Origin: DATAZK01 sp963731205
GTDB lineage: Bacteria; Actinomycetota; Actinomycetes; Frankiales; Frankiaceae
Direction of reading: 5' to 3'
DNA length: 64,000 bases
Assembly: GCA_963731205.1 (NCBI GenBank)
Contig: CAVSUJ010000001.1
Span: forward strand, 310,001-374,000
A program made the position numbers and the translations under genes. Of the stretch, positions 45,982-53,042 are shown one piece after another. Position 1 is the first letter of the stretch. Each line of letters opens with the position of its first letter. The notes below the pieces were generated by a model. It had not been told where the DNA came from and made no database searches. It was given only the letters and a program-made list of their open reading frames with translations.

Positions 45982-47214
45982 ATGCTGCGCAGCGTGAAGG
46001 CCCCCAGCGTGCTCGGCATCGTCCTCGCCGGCGGTGAGGGCAAGCGGCTGTCCCCTCTCACGCTGGACCGCGCGAAACCGGCGGTGCCCTTCGGGGGCAT
46101 CTATCGCCTGGTCGACTTCGTGCTCTCGAATCTGGTGAACGGCGGCTTCCTCAAACTGGCCGTGTTGACCCAGTACAAGAGCCACAGCCTCGACCGCCAC
46201 ATCACGACCACCTGGCGGATGTCGACGCTGCTGGGCAATTACGTCACCTCGGTGCCCGCGCAGCAGCGGCTGGGTCCGCGCTGGTACTCCGGGTCGGCGG
46301 ACGCCATCTTCCAGTCGCTGAACCTGATCTACGACGAGGCTCCCGACTACGTCGTGGTGTTCGGGGCCGATCACGTCTACCGGATGGATCCCCGGCAGAT
46401 GGTCGAGCAGCACATCGAGCACGGAGCCGGGGTGACGGTCGCCGGCATCCGCATCCCTCGCTCTGACGCTCGCGAGTTCGGCGTCATCTCCACCGGGCCC
46501 GACGGGCGCACCATCGAGCGCTTCCTGGAAAAGCCCACCGACCCGCCCGGGCTCCCTGACGCTCCCGACCAGGTGTATGCGTCGATGGGCAATTACGTCT
46601 TCACGACCAGCATCCTGCTCGACGCGCTGCGCCGTGATTCCAAGACCGAGGAGTCGCGCCACGACATGGGCGGCGACATCGTGCCGCTGCTCACGTCGCA
46701 GAAGCAGGCCGAGGTCTACGACTTCCGCGACAACGACGTGCCCGGCGTCGAGGAGCGCGAGCGCGGCTATTGGCGCGATGTCGGAACGCTGGACGCGTAC
46801 TACGAGGCGCACCAGGACCTCATCTCGGTGACGCCGACCTTCAGCCTCTACAACCGGGACTGGCCGATCCTCACCAACCCCGGGATCCTGCCGCCGGCCA
46901 AGGTGGTCAACGGCGGCTCGGTGCCCGATTCCCTCATCAGCCCCGGCGTGATCGTGAGCGGCTCGCAGGTGCACGGCTCGGTGCTCTCGCCGGGCGTGCG
47001 CGTTCATGACGGCTCGTGGGTCGAGGGCAGCGTGCTGGCTCATGGGGCGGTGGTCGGCCCCGGCGCCGTCGTGCGCCGGGCGATCCTGGACAAGAACGTC
47101 GTCATCGGCGCCGGGCAGCGGGTCGGCGTCGACCGTGAGCACGACCTGGCCCGCGGCGCGACCGTCTCGGCCGGTGGGATCACCGTGTTCGGCAAGGGTG
47201 TCCGGATCGAGTGA
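45982..47214 (+). CDS. glgC: Glucose-1-phosphate adenylyltransferase
   Basis: A 410-residue ADP-glucose pyrophosphorylase making ADP-glucose for glycogen/alpha-glucan. Motifs: VLGIVLAGGEGKRLSPLTLDRAKPAVPFGG, WYSGSADAIFQSLNLI, FGADHVYRMDPRQM, ERFLEKPTDPPG and the C-terminal left-handed beta-helix. ATG 45982 is chosen; GTG 45994 is an in-frame alternative that would be leaderless from TATGCT at 45981-45986, and ATG 45964 is less likely. It is divergent to glgM with about 60 bases between. Confidence 0.94.
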   Translation: MLRSVKAPSVLGIVLAGGEGKRLSPLTLDRAKPAVPFGGIYRLVDFVLSNLVNGGFLKLAVLTQYKSHSLDRHITTTWRMSTLLGNYVTSVPAQQRLGPRWYSGSADAIFQSLNLIYDEAPDYVVVFGADHVYRMDPRQMVEQHIEHGAGVTVAGIRIPRSDAREFGVISTGPDGRTIERFLEKPTDPPGLPDAPDQVYASMGNYVFTTSILLDALRRDSKTEESRHDMGGDIVPLLTSQKQAEVYDFRDNDVPGVEERERGYWRDVGTLDAYYEAHQDLISVTPTFSLYNRDWPILTNPGILPPAKVVNGGSVPDSLISPGVIVSGSQVHGSVLSPGVRVHDGSWVEGSVLAHGAVVGPGAVVRRAILDKNVVIGAGQRVGVDREHDLARGATVSAGGITVFGKGVRIE

Positions 47215-47229
47215 GCTAGGGGGCCGCTC

Positions 47230-47643
47230 ATGGAGGTGCTGACCAGCCGGCTGCTGATCACGCCGGCTGATCCCGTGGCGAGCCGGCGGTTCTACGGTGA
47301 GGTCCTCGGTCTCGCTGTGGCCCGTGAGTTCGGGCCGCCCGAGCATCGCGGGATCGTCTACTTCGCAGGCGGCGGCTTCCTGGAACTCTCCGGGCAGGCC
47401 GAGGCAGGCGTACCGCCGCCGGCGCTGCGGCTCTGGTTGCAGGTGCGCGACGCCGCCGCCGAGTGCGCGCGGCTGCAGGAGCTGATTCGTGCCGGTGAAC
47501 TGGACGAGTCGGCACTCGTACGCGAGCCGCGGCTCGAACCGTGGGGCCTGATCGAGATGTGGCTGCGCGATCCGGACGGAATGGCCGTAGCCCTCGTCGA
47601 GGTGCCGGCGGAGCACCCCCTGCGCCGGGATCCACGCGACTGA
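47230..47643 (+). CDS. VOC/glyoxalase-fold protein
   Basis: A 137-residue VOC-fold protein: LLITPADPVASRRFYGEVLGLAVA, then FAGGGFLELSGQ, LRLWLQVRDAAAECARLQE and WLRDPDGMAVALVEVP. The usual first metal His is absent (LLITPAD), so it may bind ligands without catalysis or be a resistance-type protein. It follows glgC by 15 bases and may share its transcript. Confidence 0.75.
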   Translation: MEVLTSRLLITPADPVASRRFYGEVLGLAVAREFGPPEHRGIVYFAGGGFLELSGQAEAGVPPPALRLWLQVRDAAAECARLQELIRAGELDESALVREPRLEPWGLIEMWLRDPDGMAVALVEVPAEHPLRRDPRD

Positions 47644-47670
47644 AGGGCCTGCGTTGGAGGTTTCAGCGGG

Positions 47671-48231
47671 GTGACGGATGTGAAGATCACTGCCATGGAC
47701 GGCTACCTGTTCTTCGACTCCGTCACGCCCGAGACCCGAAGTGCGCTCTTCGAGATGGTCGAGGACGAGTTGCTGCGGCTGGCGGCCGTCACCGTGTCCG
47801 GCAGCGTGGCGGCGTTCGCCGCGTACACCGCACCCGACGTGCGTTCGGCGTATGCACTGGTCGAGGCGGTCGCGGAGACGGTCGGTCGGCCATCGGCGCG
47901 CCTGCTGGCAGTGACCGGCCGGCAGGGTGAGGCAGCCGCGGGTCCCGGTACGACCCGTTTCGACGGGGAGCGGGCGGTCGCGCTCGCGCTGCTGCGGGTG
48001 CCGCTGTCGCGCGCAGAAGACGTGGCGGCCCTGGCGGGACGGATCGGTGACGCGCGGGCGGCTGTCGTACTCGGCGGCGCCGTGACGGTGCTCGTAGAGG
48101 TCGACGGGGAATCGCTCGACGACCTCGAACCCAAGCTCGCCGATGTCCTCGCCGTAGCCGGTGACGCCGAGACCGAGGTGCTGGTGACGACGACCGAACT
48201 CGGGATCGGCTGGGGCGGGCCTTCGGACTAG
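47671..48231 (+). CDS. Hypothetical protein (186 aa)
   Basis: No family recognised. GTG 47671 with GGAGG about 14 bases upstream. The protein is acidic and alanine/valine-rich with two half-length repeats of beta-alpha pattern (AVTVSGSVAAFAAYT, AVALALLRVPLSRAEDVAALAGRIGDARAAVVLGGAVTVLVEV), suggesting two ferredoxin-like domains. No cysteines, signal or TM segments are seen. Its stop overlaps that of the convergent membrane protein by four bases. Codon use is like its neighbours. Confidence 0.7.
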   Translation: MTDVKITAMDGYLFFDSVTPETRSALFEMVEDELLRLAAVTVSGSVAAFAAYTAPDVRSAYALVEAVAETVGRPSARLLAVTGRQGEAAAGPGTTRFDGERAVALALLRVPLSRAEDVAALAGRIGDARAAVVLGGAVTVLVEVDGESLDDLEPKLADVLAVAGDAETEVLVTTTELGIGWGGPSD

Positions 48232-48599
48232 TGCTGCTCGACCTGCGCCGCGCCGGCGCGGACCCCGGAGCTCAGGACGATCACCGCGACCAGGGAGCCG
48301 AGCGTCATGCTCGCCAGATCAGGGATGGTGAACGGCGCCCGGAACCCGGCAGCGGCGGCCTGTGGAGCTGTGGCGACCCCGATCAACAAAGCCGTCGCCG
48401 CCGACCAATGCCGCCGGCTACGGTAGGACCGGGCACCCAGCAGGCAGGCCGCGGCTGCGGCCAGACCCGCGATGACCAGCGGAAGACCCGGTGAGGAGTG
48501 CAGCGAGCCCAGGAGCAGTCCGCAACGGGTCAGGTCCAGCGTGCCGAGGGCGAGCAGCAGGGCGGGGAGCAGCAGCGGCGCCGGGCGGGCGTCGTCCAT
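48228..48599 (-). CDS. Small membrane protein translationally coupled to the ECF sigma factor
   Basis: A 123-residue hydrophobic protein with about three to four TM helices (LLLPALLLALGTLDL; LVIAGLAAAAACLLGA; ATALLIGVATAPQAAAAGF; TLGSLVAVIVLSSGV). ATG 48599 shares its A with the sigma-factor stop (TGATG), a tight coupling often seen for anti-sigma factors. No zinc anti-sigma HxxxCxxC motif or cytoplasmic N-terminal domain of usual size is present, so if it is an anti-sigma factor it is of an unrecognised type. Confidence 0.72.
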   Translation of the reverse strand: MDDARPAPLLLPALLLALGTLDLTRCGLLLGSLHSSPGLPLVIAGLAAAAACLLGARSYRSRRHWSAATALLIGVATAPQAAAAGFRAPFTIPDLASMTLGSLVAVIVLSSGVRAGAAQVEQH

Positions 48600-49156
48600 C
48601 AGCAAGCGATCGCGTCGGGTGCGGGGATCTCCCGGCGCAGTGCCCGCAGCGCGTAGTGCAGCCGCGAGCGTGCCGTACCGCTGGGAATCCCCAGCTGATC
48701 GGCAACGGCGCTGGCGCCCCCGCCGACGTAGAACGTCTCGACCACCACGCTGCGGTGAGCCGGGGAGAGGTGCAGCAGCGCACTTTCCAGCAACTGCCTG
48801 TCGAGCACCTGATCGAGAGCAGCGTCCTGATGTCCGGACGGCACGGTCTCGGCCGCCTGCAGCGCCGTGCTCACCGGCCGGGCGCGGGCCGCGCGGTTGG
48901 CGTCGGTGGCGAGATTGCGGGCCACACGAAACAGCCATGGCCGGATCGGCCGGTCGTCCGCGCGCAATTGGGGGAGGTGTCGCCAGGCGCGGATGAATGT
49001 CTCCTGGACGATGTCTTCAGCGTTTGCCGAGTCGCGGCAGTAGCGTTCCACGTAGCCGCGCAGGGCCTGGGCATGGCAGCTGTAGAGGTCGCTCACCAGG
49101 GTTTCGGAGTCACTCGACGCCTCGGGGTCGAGGCGGTCACAGGGATGTTGGGGCAT
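48599..49156 (-). CDS. ECF sigma factor (SigL-like)
   Basis: A 185-residue sigma-70 family ECF factor. Region 2 shows YCRDSANAEDIVQETFIRAWRH and RPIRPWLFRVARNLATDANR; region 4 shows LSPAHRSVVVETFYVGGGASAVADQLGIPSGTARSRLHYALRAL. The start at ATG 49156 follows CGTGTTAGTAGT by zero bases, so the gene is likely leaderless from its own promoter at 49161-49191. Four promoters with the same boxes lie within 3 kb, all consistent with this factor. As recalled, mycobacterial SigL recognises TGAACC and CGTgtc. Confidence 0.92.
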   Translation of the reverse strand: MPQHPCDRLDPEASSDSETLVSDLYSCHAQALRGYVERYCRDSANAEDIVQETFIRAWRHLPQLRADDRPIRPWLFRVARNLATDANRAARARPVSTALQAAETVPSGHQDAALDQVLDRQLLESALLHLSPAHRSVVVETFYVGGGASAVADQLGIPSGTARSRLHYALRALRREIPAPDAIAC

Positions 49157-49160
49157 ACTA

Positions 49161-49191
49161 CTAACACGACTAGTAGATGACTCCCGTTCAA
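49161..49191 (-). promoter_or_regulatory. ECF promoter of the sigma-factor operon (autoregulatory)
   Basis: On the minus strand TTGAACG (49191-49185), a 16-base spacer and CGTGTTAGTAG (49168-49158) precede the sigma-factor ATG 49156. The boxes and spacing match the other three promoters at 49235, 50846 and 51315. The predicted start site coincides with the ATG. Confidence 0.72.
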
Positions 49192-49234
49192 CGGACCGCC
49201 CAGAAAAGCTGCTCGAAAAAAGACGGCCGGTCGT

Positions 49235-49262
49235 TGAACCGAACTGCTCCGCTAGGCGTGTT
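49235..49262 (+). promoter_or_regulatory. ECF promoter of the blaI-M56 operon
   Basis: TGAACC (49235-49240), a 16-base spacer, CGTGTT (49257-49262), continuing as AGTAGATGGAGCT. The 19 bases CGTGTTAGTAGATGGAGCT are identical to those of the promoter at 51337. An ATG at 49268 lies five bases after the -10 and could start a 34-codon leader overlapping blaI in another frame. Confidence 0.75.
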
Positions 49263-49316
49263 AGTAGATGGAGCTCGTCCGAGCGCCGCTCGTGCTGTCA
49301 CGCCAAGGAGTTGATG

Positions 49317-49694
49317 ATGCGTCCGTTCGGCGACCTCGAGGCGGCCATCATGGATCGGCTGTGGGAGCGTGACAGTCCCGCGCTCGTCCGCGAGATCGTC
49401 GACGAGCTGCACGACGAGCGTCCGCTGGCCTACACCACCGTCATGACGGTGATGGAGAATCTGCACCGCAAGGGTTGGCTGCGCCGAGAGCGTGACGGCC
49501 GGGCCTGGCGGTACGAGCCCACCGGCTCGCGTTCGGGGTATACGGCGGCGCTCATGAACGAGGCGCTCGGCACCAGTTCCGACCGGCGCAACGCCCTGGC
49601 CCACTTCGTCCTGCAGATGAGTCCCCATGACGCCGCCCTGCTGCGGCAGGCGCTCGATCAGGCGAGCGGGCCTGATGAGGAAGAGTCCGCGTGA
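49317..49694 (+). CDS. BlaI/MecI/CopY-family transcriptional repressor
   Basis: A 125-residue winged-helix repressor: MRPFGDLEAAIMDRLWERDSPALVREIV, then TTVMTVMENLHRKGWLRRERDGRAWRYEP, exactly the BlaI pattern. It controls genes with an M56 (BlaR1-like) sensor. ATG 49317 is six bases after AAGGAG; TTG 49311 and ATG 49314 are in-frame alternatives. It overlaps the M56 gene by four bases. The expected beta-lactamase is not seen nearby. Confidence 0.9.
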   Translation: MRPFGDLEAAIMDRLWERDSPALVREIVDELHDERPLAYTTVMTVMENLHRKGWLRRERDGRAWRYEPTGSRSGYTAALMNEALGTSSDRRNALAHFVLQMSPHDAALLRQALDQASGPDEEESA

Positions 49695-50641
49695 CCGTCG
49701 GCCTCATCCTCGTCGCCTATGCCGCGGCGGTCGGCAGCTTCGGCGGACTGTTGCTCGCGCGGGCCCGCTGGACCGCCAAGGCTCCGTTGCTGGCGATCGT
49801 CACCTATCTCGCCGCGGCCTGGTCGGTCGTCGTCGCCGTCGCACTCGCCGGGCTGACCGTCGCGCTGCATACGAGCGCCCTCAGCGGCGGCTTGAGCCGG
49901 CTGATTGGTGCGTGTGTCCTGCGCCTTCGCCAGGAGTACGGCACGCCCGGCGGCGCGACGGTCGCCGTGCTCGGGATCATTGTCGCGGCTGCGATCATCG
50001 CCCGAACCACCCTCGCTGCGGTGCTTCACACCCGCGCCACCGGACGTCAGGCGCTGCTGCACTCCGAGACCGCCCGCCTCGTCGGCCGCCCGCAGCCCGA
50101 GCTCGGCGCCGTCCTGCTCGAGCATGACCAGCCCGCCGCCTACTGCGTCGCCGGGCGCCAGCCGACCGTGATCGTCACAAGTGCAGCAGTAGCAGCACTT
50201 TCGACGGCGCAGCTGCACGCCGTGATGGCTCACGAGCGCGCCCACCTGCGCTATCACCACCACCGGCTGCAGGCGCTCGCCCGGGTGGCGCGCCAGGTGC
50301 TGCCCTTCATGCCGTTGCTACGTGACGGCGAGGCGCAGGTGGAGCGGCTCATCGAGCTGCATGCCGATGACGCCGCGACCTCGGCGCACGATCCGCGCCG
50401 GCTGGCCTCGGCACTGGTCGTGCTCGCCACCTCCGGCGCCGGCCCGGCCCCGGTGCTTGCCGCCGGAGCGACCGATGTCGTCGCCCGCGTCCAACGCCTG
50501 GCACGTCCGCTCGAGCCGCTTGGCCGCACCCGTCGCCAACTCCTTCGCCTGACCGCCGCCGTCCTCGCAGTGACCCCCGTGCTGCTCGCCTTCACCCCGG
50601 CCGCGGTCGCGCTGGCCCTGGGCCGGGTTCCCACCGCCTGA
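49691..50641 (+). CDS. M56-family membrane metallopeptidase (BlaR1-like)
   Basis: A 316-residue zinc membrane protease. It has N-terminal TM helices (LILVAYAAAVGSFGGLLLA; LLAIVTYLAAAWSVVVAVALAGLTV; VAVLGIIVAAAIIA), the zinc motif H181-E-R-A-H185 in MAHERAHLRYHHH, the third ligand region ELHADDAAT, and a C-terminal TM helix (LLRLTAAVLAVTPVLLAF). It lacks the extracellular penicillin-binding sensor domain of BlaR1, ending just after the last helix. It probably cleaves or signals to the BlaI repressor upstream. Confidence 0.88.
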   Translation: MTVGLILVAYAAAVGSFGGLLLARARWTAKAPLLAIVTYLAAAWSVVVAVALAGLTVALHTSALSGGLSRLIGACVLRLRQEYGTPGGATVAVLGIIVAAAIIARTTLAAVLHTRATGRQALLHSETARLVGRPQPELGAVLLEHDQPAAYCVAGRQPTVIVTSAAVAALSTAQLHAVMAHERAHLRYHHHRLQALARVARQVLPFMPLLRDGEAQVERLIELHADDAATSAHDPRRLASALVVLATSGAGPAPVLAAGATDVVARVQRLARPLEPLGRTRRQLLRLTAAVLAVTPVLLAFTPAAVALALGRVPTA

Positions 50642-50880
50642 GCCCTCGGGTCGCCCAGCGTCACCGTGTCGGCGCCACCGTGTCGGCGCCACCGTGTCGG
50701 CGTCACATAGGTCCCGCTGGCGGTGGCACCGAGGCTGGACGGGCATGAGTGGCAGCGGGCCATCGTCCCCAACTCGGTGGCGCCACCGGCTCAGGGTGTT
50801 CTGGGCCCGTCAGAGCCTGGCGCCACCGTCTGAAGGCCCGCCGCGTGAACGACCGCGCGGCCGCCGTCGTGTTGACAGGT
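50642..50880 (+). repeat. Intergenic region with three tandem 14-bp repeats and an ECF promoter
   Basis: A 239-base stretch with no gene. ACCGTGTCGGCGCC is repeated three times (50663-50704, the last with GTC). GGCGCCACCG recurs near 50780 and 50820. The ECF promoter at 50846-50873 lies at the end. Confidence 0.6.
50846..50873 (+). promoter_or_regulatory. ECF promoter of the 138-aa orphan gene
   Basis: TGAACG (50846-50851), a 16-base spacer and CGTGTT (50868-50873), with the orphan's ATG 50881 seven bases further on. The -35 box is identical to that of the sigma-factor promoter. This also supports the start at 50881. Confidence 0.68.
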
Positions 50881-51297
50881 ATGAGCAAAAATCCCCGCCG
50901 CCGTTCGTGGTGGCAGAAGCGTTCCGGCCGGCCGGAGGTCGAGGCGGACCCCCTGCTCGAACGCGTCGTCGAGCTGGACGCGCTACCTCAACGTCTCGAG
51001 CCGCCCCCACCTCCCGAAGCCCCCCGCTCCGAAGTCGTCACAGCCTCCGGATTGCGTTGCGTCATCGGTGTCCTGAGCGCCGGGCTGGATTCGAGCGAAC
51101 TGCAGAACTGGGCGATGGACACCCTCATCCCGCGCGACTCCGAAGGATTGAGCGACTTTCTTGCCGCCCTCTACGTGATGGCCCGGGTGCTTCTCGGCGA
51201 AGTACGTGACGCCACCGGACAGCCGCGCGAGGAAATCCTGCAGCGACTCGCGCTCACCGTCGAGAACGGACACGGGAAGCCTCTGCCGGGCTGGTAA
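50881..51297 (+). CDS. Hypothetical protein (138 aa) in the ECF regulon
   Basis: No family recognised. The N-terminus is basic (SKNPRRRSWWQKRSGRPE), followed by a proline-rich linker (LEPPPPPEAPRSE) and a helical C-terminal half (LSDFLAALYVMARVLLGEVRDATG; EEILQRLALTVEN). No TM segment or signal is present, so it is cytoplasmic. ATG 50881 is the likely leaderless start of the promoter at 50846. Its place between the M56 gene and the YceI operon and its promoter show it belongs to the same regulon. Confidence 0.75.
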   Translation: MSKNPRRRSWWQKRSGRPEVEADPLLERVVELDALPQRLEPPPPPEAPRSEVVTASGLRCVIGVLSAGLDSSELQNWAMDTLIPRDSEGLSDFLAALYVMARVLLGEVRDATGQPREEILQRLALTVENGHGKPLPGW

Positions 51298-51314
51298 AAA
51301 TCGTCGCGCTCGGT

Positions 51315-51342
51315 TGAACCGACGGCATCTCCTATGCGTGTT
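51315..51342 (+). promoter_or_regulatory. ECF promoter of the YceI operon
   Basis: TGAACC (51315-51320), 16-base spacer, CGTGTT (51337-51342), continuing AGTAGATGGAGCT. It is identical in both boxes and over 19 bases around the -10 to the promoter of blaI. ATG 51348 follows after five bases. Confidence 0.75.
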
Positions 51343-51347
51343 AGTAG

Positions 51348-51401
51348 ATGGAGCTGGCAATCAGCCCCCTCGATCTGCACCAAGAGGAGACCAAGCCGTG
51401 A
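51348..51401 (+). CDS. Putative leaderless 17-codon leader peptide
   Basis: ATG 51348 to TGA 51401 reads MELAISPLDLHQEETKP. The stop overlaps the GTG start of the YceI-like gene (GTGA). ATG lies five bases after the promoter's -10 box, fitting a leaderless message. A similar MELxxxPLxL start occurs after the blaI promoter. It may translationally couple or attenuate the operon. Only sequence logic supports it. Confidence 0.45.
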   Translation: MELAISPLDLHQEETKP

Positions 51402-51949
51402 CGACAGCAACACTGAGCGAGCAAGCAGCACTGGACCTCCTGCCGCGTCAGGCGGCGGGTGCCTGGCAGGCGGTTGCCACCCACTCACACGCCTCGTTCA
51501 CCGCGCGAGTCGCCGGCCGCGCGGTTCGCGGGCGGTTGCCGGTGTCGGGTGAGGCCCTGGTGGGCGGTTCCGTCGAGGAATGCGCGACGAAGCTCGTGGC
51601 CTCCACCGGCGCGCTGAGCACCTTCTCGCCGATTCTCGACAAGATTCTCACCGGCCCCGGGTTTCTCGAGGCGGCCTCCTTCCCTGAGATCAGCTTCCAC
51701 TCCGAGCAGCTGACGCGCGTGCCGACCGGCTGGCGTGCCATCGGCCGCCTGCATGTGAAGGGCGTCGACCACGAGATCGCCTGCCAGCTCTCGGTGGGCT
51801 CGATCCACTGGGATGAGGAGGGGACTCCGCGCCTGTCGGCCAAGAGCCACTGGGTCCTGGACTCCACCTGGATCACCGGTCAGCGCATCCCCGGCCTCAG
51901 CCGGCGGGTCGCCATCGCCTGCTTCATCGTCCTCGAACCGTCGCACTGA
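51398..51949 (+). CDS. YceI-family protein
   Basis: A 183-residue protein of the YceI lipocalin-like barrel family (isoprenoid-binding, acid/redox stress). It has GAWQAVATHSHASFTARVAGRAVRGRLPV, then ASFPEISFHSEQLTRVPTGWRAIGRLHVKGVDHEIACQL and an ending strand pair, the usual YceI pattern. GTG 51398 follows GAGGAG by eight bases. No signal peptide is seen, so it may act in the cytoplasm or in a complex. It heads an operon with a membrane protein and a COG4315 secreted protein under the ECF promoter. Confidence 0.87.
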   Translation: MTTATLSEQAALDLLPRQAAGAWQAVATHSHASFTARVAGRAVRGRLPVSGEALVGGSVEECATKLVASTGALSTFSPILDKILTGPGFLEAASFPEISFHSEQLTRVPTGWRAIGRLHVKGVDHEIACQLSVGSIHWDEEGTPRLSAKSHWVLDSTWITGQRIPGLSRRVAIACFIVLEPSH

Positions 51950-51985
51950 CGCCCCGAAACCCTCTCATTTACAAGGAGAAGCAAG

Positions 51986-52462
51986 ATGTATGCACGTTCG
52001 CAGGAGCCAACGAATCTGTTGGCGGCCCCGGGCTTCGATCTGCTCTCGCGTGCGCTCGCGGTCGTTTCGCTGGTCAACCTGGCCATGGTCCACGTGATCG
52101 ACATGCCGGACACGCTGGGTCCGCTCCCTTGGGTGGGCGCCGGCTACTTCGTCATCATCGCGGCGGCCATGGGTCTCGGGGTGACGCTGATGCTGCGTTC
52201 GCATTGGCTGGCCTGGGCCGCTGCCGGGCTGCTGGCCGCCGGCTCCATGGGTGGCTACATCCTCACCCGTTCGGTTTCCGGATTCCTCGGCGACCACGGT
52301 GATGTGGGCAATTGGCGCTGCTCGCTCGGTATCACTGCGCTGAGCCTGGAGACCGTGCTCATCCTGCTGGCTGCCGTCCACGTGGTGCGTCGCATCACTG
52401 CCGTCGAGCCCGAGCCCGAGCGGGTCGCGCTCAGCGTTCCCACGTACTCATCCGTGCACTGA
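51986..52462 (+). CDS. Four-TM membrane protein
   Basis: A 158-residue protein with about four TM helices (ALAVVSLVNLAMVHVIDM; VGAGYFVIIAAAMGLGVTLML; LAWAAAGLLAAGSMGGYIL; ITALSLETVLILLAAVHVV). ATG 51986 with AAGGAGAA eight bases upstream. No family is assigned with confidence. It lies between YceI and the secreted COG4315 protein, suggesting a membrane-linked stress or redox role. GDHGDVGNW between helices three and four might bind a metal or haem, by inference. Confidence 0.75.
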   Translation: MYARSQEPTNLLAAPGFDLLSRALAVVSLVNLAMVHVIDMPDTLGPLPWVGAGYFVIIAAAMGLGVTLMLRSHWLAWAAAGLLAAGSMGGYILTRSVSGFLGDHGDVGNWRCSLGITALSLETVLILLAAVHVVRRITAVEPEPERVALSVPTYSSVH

Positions 52463-52526
52463 TCCACCCGCGTTTCCCCTTTGTTCCCTACCCTTTCACG
52501 CCAACTCACGTCCACAGGAGGACGAC

Positions 52527-53042
52527 ATGAAGCACCCCGGAATCGTCATCAGCTCGCTCAGCGTCGCGGCTCTCGCGGTGGGAGGAGGGATCGTCGGCTT
52601 CACCTCCGGCGGCGGCTCCGGCACCGCCCACGGCGGGGTCACCGTCAAGACCGGAACCGCCACGGTCGGCGGCAGCAGCGAGACCATCCTCGAGACCTCG
52701 AAGGGTTTGCCGCTCTACACCTACCAGCCCGACAGCCCGACCCAGTCGATGGTCACCGGCAAGCTGGCGGCACTCTGGCCGCCGCTCACCGCCGGGTCAC
52801 CGACGTCGACGGTCAAGGGCAGCCAGGTCGCGGCGGTGAAGGACATTCACGGCAGCCAGGTCGAGTTCAACGGTCATCTGCTGTACACGTTCGTCACCGA
52901 CCGGCCGGGCCAGGTCACCGGCCAGGGTGTGCAGAACTTCTTCGTCGCGACGCCTGAGCTGATGGCCCCGCCCGGCACACCGGCGGCGACGACTCCGCCC
53001 ACCACCTCGCCGGCAGCGAACAGTAACAACTACGGCTACTGA
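52527..53042 (+). CDS. Secreted COG4315-type repeat protein
   Basis: A 171-residue exported protein with a Sec signal (MKHPGIVISSLSVAALAVGGG) but no lipobox cysteine. Two COG4315/PF03640 repeats follow: KGLPLYTYQPDSPTQSMVTGKLAALWPPLTA and FNGHLLYTFVTDRPGQVTGQGVQNFFVATPEL, both with LYTY/F then D. A Pro/Thr-rich tail ends in NNYGY. GGAGG is nine bases before ATG 52527. COG4315 proteins are usually lipoproteins of unknown function linked to redox or metal stress in the envelope. Confidence 0.85.
   Translation: MKHPGIVISSLSVAALAVGGGIVGFTSGGGSGTAHGGVTVKTGTATVGGSSETILETSKGLPLYTYQPDSPTQSMVTGKLAALWPPLTAGSPTSTVKGSQVAAVKDIHGSQVEFNGHLLYTFVTDRPGQVTGQGVQNFFVATPELMAPPGTPAATTPPTTSPAANSNNYGY

Noticed and set aside
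49268..49372. A 34-codon ORF overlapping blaI as a separate gene
   Set aside because: It overlaps blaI in another frame and has no homology; kept only as part of the leader-peptide observation.
50663..50704. Repeat cluster as a CRISPR array
   Set aside because: The 14-base units are directly adjacent without spacers, and no cas genes are present.
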